DNA of 5,157 nucleotides from an uncultured Longilinea sp. (lineage in GTDB: Bacteria > Chloroflexota > Anaerolineae > Anaerolineales > Anaerolineaceae): assembly GCA_937863945.1 (NCBI GenBank), contig CALMIB010000200.1, positions 1 through 5,157 on the forward strand, given 5' to 3'. Shown piece by piece: positions 1-5,157 of the stretch. Below the pieces are notes generated by a model. It did not search any database and was not told where the DNA came from. It saw only the letters and a list, made by a program, of their open reading frames with translations. Position 1 is the first letter of the stretch. Every line of letters starts with the position of its first letter. The translations under genes and the position numbers were made by a program.

Positions 1-245
1 TTCTTGGATCCGCTGAAGTCTGCCACCGCGCCCAGGATCGGGCTGATGATGGCGGCGATCAACGCGGATATGGATGAGGTGTAGCCCCAGTAGGCGGTGG
101 CGATGTTGGCCGGCAGGCCGGCGGTGGCCACCGAGGTGTAATAAACCGGCAAAACAGCCGCCATGATGGTGGTGGCAAAGGCTGAATTGGCCCAGTCGTA
201 CATTGTCCAGGCGGAAATGGCGCGTTTGTGGGAGATTTGATCCAT
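1..245 (-). CDS. UMF1/Atg22-family MFS transporter, N-terminal fragment (3' end outside window)
   Basis: An integral membrane transporter of the major facilitator superfamily, UMF1 (Atg22-like) branch; the substrate cannot be told from this fragment. Seen: reading leftward from ATG at 245-243, an open frame of 81 codons runs to the edge without a stop. Near its start it has SAWTMYDWANSAF (residues about 11-23), the hallmark opening of UMF1 proteins. A first hydrophobic helix with TTIMAAVLPVYYT follows. After the next hydrophobic stretch comes SPILGAVADFSGSK (residues about 68-81), which matches the MFS loop 2-3 signature. Start choice: AAAGGA lies at 258-253, 7 bases before the ATG, and an extended -10 promoter sits at 291-283. 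The gene is divergent from the cytochrome gene at 358. The roughly 400-residue length expected of the family means about four fifths of it lies outside. Family assignment is firm; function is unknown. Confidence 0.87.
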   Translation of the reverse strand, partial: MDQISHKRAISAWTMYDWANSAFATTIMAAVLPVYYTSVATAGLPANIATAYWGYTSSISALIAAIISPILGAVADFSGSK

Positions 246-282
246 GGATAATTCCTTTGGTGAGGGTTGGCTGGATACCTGA

Positions 283-291
283 AGTATAGCA
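283..291 (-). promoter_or_regulatory. Extended -10 promoter for the UMF1 transporter gene
   Basis: Read on the minus strand this is TGC followed by TATACT, an extended -10 element (TGn plus a hexamer one base from TATAAT). No convincing -35 box lies 15-18 bases upstream, as is allowed for extended -10 promoters. Transcription would start near 276, leaving a leader of about 30 bases before the ATG at 245. Inferred from consensus only. Confidence 0.5.
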
Positions 292-314
292 GAGAGCTTG
301 AAAAACATGGGCTG

Positions 315-323
315 TGCTAGAAT
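315..323 (+). promoter_or_regulatory. Extended -10 promoter for the cytochrome gene
   Basis: TGC followed by TAGAAT, an extended -10 element with one mismatch to TATAAT. A TTGAAA hexamer at 298-303 is only 14 bases upstream, too close to be an ordinary -35 box. Transcription would start near 330, giving a leader of just under 30 bases to the ATG at 358. If so, the in-frame upstream starts at 298 and 307 would not be in the message, which supports 358 as the start of the protein. Confidence 0.45.
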
Positions 324-346
324 GGTTTTATCCGGGAAAACAATCT

Positions 347-353
347 GGGAGGG
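347..353 (+). promoter_or_regulatory. Ribosome binding site that decides the cytochrome start
   Basis: GGGAGGG ends 4 bases before ATG 358, with the GGAGG core 5 bases away. The frame is open further upstream (TTG at 298, ATG at 307), but those starts lack such a site and would bury the signal peptide behind 17-20 extra residues. Confidence 0.75.
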
Positions 354-357
354 ATTT

Positions 358-2022
358 ATGAACCGACAATGGGGCGGATGGCTGGTTGTTTTGTCGTTGA
401 TGATCGTGGCGGCAGGCTGCGCGCCGGCGGCGACGCAGGCCGCGCCGACCGATCAGCCCGCGGAGCCGGGCGCGCTGCTCAACGTGAAAGGAGCACTGTT
501 CTCCACCTCCGGGCAGTGTTCGGCCTGCCACACCGGGCTGAAGACCGCCGGCGGGATGGATGTATCCATCGATACCGACTGGCGCTCGACCATGATGGCC
601 AATGCGGCCCGTGATCCGTACTACCGCGCATCCGTGCGGCGGGAGACCCTGGCCAATCCGCAGTACGAAGAATTTATCCAGGATAAATGCTCCACCTGCC
701 ACGTGCCGATGGCGCATTTTACCTCCGCCGCCGCCGGCGGCAAGACCGCGATGCTGGATGACGGCGTTTTTGCTTCCACGCATCCCGATCATGCGCTGGC
801 GATGGACGGCGTTTCCTGCACACTGTGCCATCAAATTCAACCCGAGGGGCTGGGAACGGCCGATAGTTTCAGCGGCGGGTTGGCTATCGATGAAACCGCG
901 GCTACCGGTGAGCGGGCTTTGTTCGGTCAATTTGCCGTAGCCGAAAACTGGGTGACGGTCATGCAGGCGGCTTCGGGGTTTGTCCCGGCGCAGGCAAGCC
1001 ACACCGCGCAGTCTGCCCTGTGCGCTACTTGCCACAACCTGTTCACGCCCTACATCACCAATGATGGCAAAATCAGCGCAGAATTGTTCCCGGAGCAGAC
1101 GCCCTATACCGAGTGGGAGAACAGCGATTTCGTTGACAAACAATCCTGCCAGGACTGCCACATGCCGGATGCCGGAGAAGCGGTGGCCATTTCCACGGTC
1201 AATCCCGAAAAAAGATCGCCCTTCCGCCAGCACACATTTATCGGCGGCAACCAGTTCATGCTCTCCCTGTTGCAGGCGAACGGCGATGCGCTTGAGGTGA
1301 CTGCCCTGGATGAGCAATTCGAGCAGACCATCCAGCTCACCGAACAACAGCTTTCCGCCAAGACGGCGACCATCCACCTGACGCCTGAACTGGAAGGCCA
1401 GGTGCTCAACCTGGGTGTAACCATTGAAAATATGACCGGGCACAAATTTCCCACCAGCTTCCCTTCCCGGCGCGTATGGTTGCACGTGCTGGTGACGGAT
1501 CAGAATGGGGCCGTGGTGTTTGAATCGGGAGAATGGGATCCGAATGGCGCCATCCCGGGCAATATCAACGATCAGGATGCCTTCCAGTTTGAACCGCATT
1601 ACGAGCGCATCACGCAGCCGGACCAGGTGCAGATCTATGAAACCATCATTGGCGATCCCAACGGCGCGGCGACCACCACGCTGCTGCGCGCCCAGCGTTA
1701 CCTGAAGGATAATCGCTTGCTGGCAGCCGGCATGGATAAAACCGCATTGCCGGCCGAGATTGCCGTGGTGGGGGAAGCCGGTCAGGATGTTGACTTCGCC
1801 GCCGGCGGCGACAGCCTGGTGTACCAGATCCAGTTGCCCGGGCAGGGGGCCTACCAGGTGAAGGTTGAGCTGCTGTACCAGTCGATTGGTTACCGCTGGG
1901 CTGAAAACCTGCGCGGCGAGCCGTTCACGGACGAAGTCAGGAGTTTCCTGGAGATGTTGAGCGCCACGCCGCTGACGCCGGCCCGGGTGACGCAGGCCAG
2001 CGCGGAGATAGCCATTCCGTAA
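358..2022 (+). CDS. Pentahaem c-type cytochrome lipoprotein
   Basis: A predicted membrane-anchored, extracytoplasmic electron-transfer protein of 554 residues; redox partner and pathway are not known. Seen: a lipoprotein signal peptide with Arg3, a hydrophobic core from about residue 8, and lipobox AAGC with acceptor Cys21, followed by an Ala/Pro/Thr-rich linker (22-38). Five haem c attachment motifs lie in the N-terminal half: CSACH (54-58), CSTCH (111-115), CTLCH (154-158), CATCH (222-226) and CQDCH (264-268). The third sits in MDGVSCTLCHQI, a context common in multihaem cytochromes. After the last haem comes QHTFIGGN (291-298). The C-terminal half has no haem motif and looks beta-rich and Ig-like; it includes GHKFPTSFPSRR (361-372), a motif shared by a number of multihaem cytochromes of this build. 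The ATG is chosen over in-frame starts at 298 and 307 because of the Shine-Dalgarno site at 347-353 and the signal peptide. A terminator follows directly, so the gene appears to be transcribed alone. No haem-maturation gene or oxidoreductase partner is in view. It is certain as a multihaem cytochrome; a specific enzyme activity cannot be assigned. Confidence 0.95.
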   Translation: MNRQWGGWLVVLSLMIVAAGCAPAATQAAPTDQPAEPGALLNVKGALFSTSGQCSACHTGLKTAGGMDVSIDTDWRSTMMANAARDPYYRASVRRETLANPQYEEFIQDKCSTCHVPMAHFTSAAAGGKTAMLDDGVFASTHPDHALAMDGVSCTLCHQIQPEGLGTADSFSGGLAIDETAATGERALFGQFAVAENWVTVMQAASGFVPAQASHTAQSALCATCHNLFTPYITNDGKISAELFPEQTPYTEWENSDFVDKQSCQDCHMPDAGEAVAISTVNPEKRSPFRQHTFIGGNQFMLSLLQANGDALEVTALDEQFEQTIQLTEQQLSAKTATIHLTPELEGQVLNLGVTIENMTGHKFPTSFPSRRVWLHVLVTDQNGAVVFESGEWDPNGAIPGNINDQDAFQFEPHYERITQPDQVQIYETIIGDPNGAATTTLLRAQRYLKDNRLLAAGMDKTALPAEIAVVGEAGQDVDFAAGGDSLVYQIQLPGQGAYQVKVELLYQSIGYRWAENLRGEPFTDEVRSFLEMLSATPLTPARVTQASAEIAIP

Positions 2023-2042
2023 TCGCTCAAAAACCCGATCTG

Positions 2043-2084
2043 AAAATAAACGTGCCGCCATCCACCCGGCGGTGCGTTTATTTT
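2043..2084 (+). terminator. Strong intrinsic terminator after the cytochrome gene
   Basis: Two 17-base arms (2043-2059 and 2068-2084) pair over their full length, with two internal G-U wobbles, around an 8-base loop (ATCCACCC). The GC-rich upper stem is GCCGCC/GGCGGT. The base of the stem is AAAATAAACG opposite CGTTTATTTT, so the T-rich arm serves as the U tract. Because the lower stem is A-rich on one side and T-rich on the other, it could work in both directions, although no gene converges on it here. It starts 20 bases after the stop codon at 2020-2022. Confidence 0.88.
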
Positions 2085-2089
2085 AACTC

Positions 2090-2118
2090 TTGTTCTATGA
2101 ACATATTTTCGATATAAT
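2090..2118 (+). promoter_or_regulatory. uvrA distal promoter P1 (-35 TTGTTC, -10 TATAAT)
   Basis: TTGTTC at 2090-2095 and a perfect TATAAT at 2113-2118 are separated by the optimal 17 bases. Transcription would start near 2125, just before the GGGAG at 2129-2133 and the ATG at 2141. The leader would therefore be very short if translation starts at 2141, or about 130 bases if it starts at 2255. Confidence 0.7.
2091..2103. promoter_or_regulatory. Palindromic operator candidate over the uvrA -35 box
   Basis: TGTTC-TAT-GAACA is a perfect 5+3+5 inverted repeat that overlaps the -35 hexamer of P1 and enters its spacer, a classic site for a repressor. uvrA is a LexA/SOS target in many bacteria, so a LexA-type repressor is the natural guess. 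The half-sites (GTTC/GAAC) use the same bases as Gram-positive LexA boxes, but those are arranged GAAC-N4-GTTC, the reverse order. The palindrome is seen; its function is inferred. Confidence 0.4.
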
Positions 2119-2140
2119 GTCTTAATTCGGGAGATATAAA

Positions 2141-2254
2141 ATGAAGGCTGTGCCTGGGACAAAGATCGGAAAAGAGCTTGCGCTGGATGGTATAATTTCT
2201 GGTCATGAATTCGACGGAAACGTTGATTCCTTATGGAAGGTGGAAGATTTACTC
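2141..2254 (+). other. In-frame 38-codon upstream extension of uvrA (alternative start ATG 2141)
   Basis: ATG 2141 is preceded by GGGAG (2129-2133) with a 7-base gap, as good a ribosome site as any in the window. The frame stays open for 38 codons straight into ATG 2255 of uvrA; an in-frame TAA at 2123-2125 closes it upstream. The encoded segment begins MKAVPGTKIGKEL and ends WKVEDLL. I recognise no domain in it, and typical UvrA proteins begin only a few residues before the GARxHNLKN motif. It could be a true N-terminal extension made from P1, a translated leader, or untranslated DNA that is open by chance. An in-frame GTG at 2240 is a further but poorer start. Confidence 0.4.
2188..2196 (+). 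promoter_or_regulatory. uvrA proximal promoter P2 (extended -10)
   Basis: TGG followed by a perfect TATAAT (2191-2196) gives a full-consensus extended -10 element. No -35 box is clear at the right distance (GGAAAA at 2168-2173). Transcription would start near 2203, downstream of ATG 2141 and about 50 bases before ATG 2255, so this transcript could only make the short UvrA. Confidence 0.55.
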
Positions 2255-5157
2255 ATGACCCAAAATGTTATCCGCGTTGTCGGCGCGCGCGTTCACAACC
2301 TGAAAAATATTAGCGTTGAAATTCCGCGCGACAAACTGGTGGTGATCACCGGGTTGTCAGGGTCGGGGAAAAGCTCGCTGGCGTTCGATACGATTTTTGC
2401 CGAAGGCCAGCGCCGCTACGTCGAATCGCTCTCCTCGTACGCGCGCCAGTTCCTCGGGCAGATGGACAAACCGGATGTCGATTACATCGATGGGTTGTCG
2501 CCGGCTGTATCGATCGATCAAAAAGGCACTTCGCACAATCCGCGCTCCACGGTTGGCACGGTCACGGAAATCTATGATTACATGCGCCTGCTGTTTGCCC
2601 GCGCGGGCATCCCGCATTGCCCGGTGTGCGGCCGCGAGGTGAGCAAGCAATCGGCGCAGGAAATCGCGGATTCCCTGGAAAACCTGCCCGAAGGCTCGCG
2701 TTTGTTGATCCTCGCGCCGGTCGTGCGCGGCCGCAAGGGCACCTACCAGGCCGTGCTGGACGAGATCCGCAAGGCCGGTTTCGTGCGCGTGCGCGCCGAC
2801 GGAACGGTGTACAGTTTGGAAGATGAAATCACGCTGGACCGGTACAAGAATCACACGATTGAAGCCGTGGTGGACCGGCTGGTGATCAGCCAACCGGAAA
2901 ATGAGGATGAACGCCGCCAAATGCGCTCCCGCTTGACCGATTCGGTCGAAACCGCGCTGAAATTGGGCGAAGGGTATCTGACGGTGCAAAACCTCAGCGT
3001 CGATCCGCCGGTGGACCTGTATTACTCCGAACACCTGGCCTGCCCGGTTCACAGCATCAGCCTGCCGGAAATCGAACCACGCACGTTTTCGGTCAATACG
3101 CCGCACGGCGCGTGCCCGGACTGCCAGGGGCTGGGCAGCAAGCAGGAAATCGATCCTGATTTGCTGATCCCCGACCCGGACCGCTCCTTTAATGAAGGCG
3201 CCATCGCGGCCCTGGAATGGAACGGTCCGCGGGAGCAGGGCGGATATTACTGGCAAATGGTTGAAGCGGTGGCGAAACGCTATCACATCAACCTGGACGC
3301 GCCGGTCAACTCTCTGCCGCCTGAGAGCGTCAATAAAATCCTGTACGGCACGGGCAGCGAAGAAATGAGCGTGCAGCTCAACGGCCGCAATGAACGGCAA
3401 TCCACCTACACCACCACCTTCGAGGGCGTCATTCCCAACCTGGAACGGCGCTACCGCGAGACGAACTCGGAATTCATTCGCAACAAGATCACCGAATTCA
3501 TGACCGACCGCCCATGCCAGACCTGCAACGGCAACCGTTTGCGCCCGGAGGCGCTGGCGGTGACGGTGGATGACTGCAACATTGTCGAGGTGACCAACTG
3601 GCCGATCGCGCGCGCCCTGGCCTGGATCGACCGGCTGGGCAGCCCGGATTCACCGCTCAATATGCGCCAGCAGGCCATCGTTGACCGTGTCATCAAGGAG
3701 ATCCGCTCGCGCCTGGGTTTCCTGGTGGACGTAGGGTTGGACTATCTGACCCTGCGGCGTTCGGCCGGTTCGCTTTCGGGCGGCGAGGCCCAGCGCATCC
3801 GGCTGGCAACGCAAATCGGTTCGCGTTTGATGGGCGTGTTGTATGTACTGGATGAGCCCTCGATCGGGTTGCACCCCCGCGATAACAGCCGCCTGCTGGA
3901 AACGCTGAAGAATTTGCGCAATTTGGGCAACACCGTGCTGGTGGTCGAACACGATGACGATACGATCCGGACCGCCGATTGGGTGGTGGACCTGGGCCCT
4001 GGCGCGGGCGAGCACGGCGGGCGCGTCATTGCTGAAGGCACGCCGGAACAAATTCTGGCCAACCCCGAATCGCTGACCGGCGCATACCTGTCCGGCCGCA
4101 AGCAGGTACCGCTACCCGCCAGCCGGCGGCAGGGCAACGGCCAGCACCTGCGCATCACCGGCGCGCGGGCCAACAACCTGCGAAACCTGACCGTGGATAT
4201 TCCGCTCGGCAAACTGGTGTGCATCACGGGCGTTTCGGGGTCGGGCAAGTCCACGCTGATGGTGGATATTTTGTACAACGCGCTGGCCCGCGATCTCAAC
4301 CGCGCACATACCCAGCCGGGCGATTACGACAAGATTGAGGGCATCGAACTGCTCGATAAAATCATCAACATCGACCAGTCACCCATCGGCCGCTCGCCGC
4401 GCTCGAACCCCAGCACCTATACCGGCATGTTCGATGAGATCCGTAATTTGTTCGCCGAAATGCCGGAAAGCAAGATGCGCGGCTACAAGGCGGGGCGGTT
4501 CTCCTTCAATGTGCACGGCGGCCGCTGCGAAGCCTGCCAGGGGCAGGGACAACTGCGCATTGAAATGCAGTTCATGCCGGATGTTTACGTGCCGTGTGAT
4601 GTGTGCCACGGCAGCCGCTTTAATCGCGAAACGCTGCAGGTGCACTTCAAAGGCAAGTCCATCGCCGATGTGCTGGATACCACCGTGGAGGAAGCCCTGG
4701 AACTGTTTACCAGTTTCCCGGCCATCCACAACAAATTGAAGACGTTGTATGATGTCGGTTTGGGATATGTCCGCCTGGGACAACCCGGCACCACGCTCTC
4801 GGGCGGCGAAGCGCAGCGCGTCAAGCTGGCCAAGGAATTATCCCGGCGCGCCACCGGCCGCACCTTTTACGTGCTGGATGAGCCGTCTGTTGGGTTGCAT
4901 GCCGCCGACGTTCACCGTCTGATTGAGGTGCTGCAGCGGCTGGTCGAGGCGGGCAACTCGGTGCTGATCATTGAGCACAACCTGGACATCATCAAGGTGG
5001 CAGATTACATCATTGACCTCGGCCCGGAGGGCGGCGACCGCGGCGGCCTGGTCATCGCCACCGGCACGCCGGAGGAAGTGTGTGAAAACGACTCTTCCTA
5101 CACCGGCCAATACCTGAAGAGTTATTTGATCGAGCACCGCCAGTACCACCAGCAGGC
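2255..5157 (+). CDS. uvrA: UvrABC excinuclease subunit A (DNA damage sensor ATPase), 3' end cut by window edge
   Basis: UvrA dimerises, scans DNA for bulky lesions, loads UvrB at the damage and leaves; it acts in the cytoplasm in nucleotide excision repair with UvrB and UvrC. Seen: 967 codons with no stop. GARVHNLKN is near the start; Walker A GLSGSGKS is at 33-40, followed by the UvrB-binding and insertion regions. CPVC is at 122-125. The first zinc site is C263/H266/C287/C290, with His where Cys is usual. PCQTC is at 420-424, LSGGE at 507-511 and Walker B LDEPS with Asp533/Glu534. The second ATPase half has Walker A GVSGSGKS (659-666), a canonical C-x2-C-x19-C-x2-C zinc finger (758, 761, 781, 784), LSGGE (848-852) and Walker B with Asp875/Glu876. 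E. coli UvrA has 940 residues; the usual terminal block (SYTGQYLKSYL) ends here at residue 958 and at least 9 tail residues follow, so little is missing. Start 2255 is chosen by homology, with GGTGGAAG at 2239-2246. ATG 2141 is an in-frame alternative giving 38 more residues. The gene has its own promoters and a possible operator. Confidence 0.98.
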   Translation, partial: MTQNVIRVVGARVHNLKNISVEIPRDKLVVITGLSGSGKSSLAFDTIFAEGQRRYVESLSSYARQFLGQMDKPDVDYIDGLSPAVSIDQKGTSHNPRSTVGTVTEIYDYMRLLFARAGIPHCPVCGREVSKQSAQEIADSLENLPEGSRLLILAPVVRGRKGTYQAVLDEIRKAGFVRVRADGTVYSLEDEITLDRYKNHTIEAVVDRLVISQPENEDERRQMRSRLTDSVETALKLGEGYLTVQNLSVDPPVDLYYSEHLACPVHSISLPEIEPRTFSVNTPHGACPDCQGLGSKQEIDPDLLIPDPDRSFNEGAIAALEWNGPREQGGYYWQMVEAVAKRYHINLDAPVNSLPPESVNKILYGTGSEEMSVQLNGRNERQSTYTTTFEGVIPNLERRYRETNSEFIRNKITEFMTDRPCQTCNGNRLRPEALAVTVDDCNIVEVTNWPIARALAWIDRLGSPDSPLNMRQQAIVDRVIKEIRSRLGFLVDVGLDYLTLRRSAGSLSGGEAQRIRLATQIGSRLMGVLYVLDEPSIGLHPRDNSRLLETLKNLRNLGNTVLVVEHDDDTIRTADWVVDLGPGAGEHGGRVIAEGTPEQILANPESLTGAYLSGRKQVPLPASRRQGNGQHLRITGARANNLRNLTVDIPLGKLVCITGVSGSGKSTLMVDILYNALARDLNRAHTQPGDYDKIEGIELLDKIINIDQSPIGRSPRSNPSTYTGMFDEIRNLFAEMPESKMRGYKAGRFSFNVHGGRCEACQGQGQLRIEMQFMPDVYVPCDVCHGSRFNRETLQVHFKGKSIADVLDTTVEEALELFTSFPAIHNKLKTLYDVGLGYVRLGQPGTTLSGGEAQRVKLAKELSRRATGRTFYVLDEPSVGLHAADVHRLIEVLQRLVEAGNSVLIIEHNLDIIKVADYIIDLGPEGGDRGGLVIATGTPEEVCENDSSYTGQYLKSYLIEHRQYHQQ

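Noticed and set aside
298..303. TTGAAA as a -35 box for the cytochrome promoter
   Set aside because: It is only 14 bases from the TAGAAT hexamer, below the usual 16-18; the extended -10 TG explains the promoter better.
298..357. Upstream in-frame starts (TTG 298, ATG 307) for the cytochrome gene
   Set aside because: They would add 17-20 residues before the signal peptide, lack a good ribosome site, and lie upstream of the likely transcription start near 330.
328..2061. A 577-codon open frame on the minus strand, antisense to the whole cytochrome gene
   Set aside because: Its product is rich in Arg, Gly, His and Gln with no recognisable domain, and it starts inside the terminator. The plus strand has five CxxCH motifs and a lipoprotein signal. 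Long antisense frames are expected opposite GC-rich genes.
2085..2254. A riboswitch or structured RNA in the uvrA leader
   Set aside because: Apart from the 13-base palindrome no extended pairing was found, and the short leaders predicted from P1 and P2 leave little room for one.
2357..3400. A 347-codon open frame on the minus strand, antisense to uvrA
   Set aside because: It lies wholly inside unmistakable uvrA sequence, has an Arg/Ala/His-rich composition typical of a shadow frame, and has no sensible ribosome site or domain.
3650..5149. Several minus-strand frames of 65-185 codons opposite the second half of uvrA
   Set aside because: All overlap conserved UvrA ATPase motifs on the plus strand and show no recognisable protein features.
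1..5157. Mobile elements, CRISPR repeats, tRNA genes or phage genes
   Set aside because: No direct repeat arrays, transposase or integrase motifs, terminal inverted repeats or tRNA-like cloverleaf were seen on reading both strands.

Overview
The window holds three protein-coding genes in a GC-rich bacterial chromosome: a partial UMF1/Atg22-type MFS transporter on the minus strand (1-245, cut by the left edge), a complete five-haem c-type cytochrome lipoprotein on the plus strand (358-2022), and an almost complete uvrA for nucleotide excision repair on the plus strand (2255 to the right edge, cut within a few codons of where UvrA proteins usually end). No tRNA, rRNA, CRISPR array, insertion sequence or phage gene was seen. 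The style of the genes (a UMF1 transporter, a lipoprotein cytochrome with an Ala/Pro/Thr linker after the lipobox, UvrA sequence details) fits an environmental member of the Chloroflexota, perhaps Anaerolineae. That is an inference from general resemblance, not a proven placement.

Layout. From 246 to 357 lies a divergent intergenic region. It carries two back-to-back extended -10 promoters, TGCTATACT reading left and TGCTAGAAT reading right, each followed by a Shine-Dalgarno site and a start codon. The cytochrome gene is followed 20 bases after its stop by a strong hairpin terminator (2043-2084), so it looks monocistronic. From 2085 to 2254 lies the uvrA control region. It has a promoter with a perfect TATAAT, a 13-base palindrome (TGTTC-TAT-GAACA) covering the -35 box, a second extended -10 promoter downstream, and two in-frame ATG codons (2141 and 2255), each with a plausible ribosome binding site. 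The two starts could give a long and a short UvrA.

The three genes do not form an evident pathway. Transport, envelope electron transfer and DNA repair are separate transcription units here. The uvrA gene is conventional in its core, with two Walker A, two LSGGE and two Walker B motifs and a canonical C-terminal zinc finger. It differs from the textbook enzyme in a CCHC rather than CCCC first zinc site and in a DEPSVGLH second Walker B region. No clearly new system is visible. The points most worth checking are the uvrA control region with its palindrome and nested starts, and the orphan pentahaem lipoprotein.
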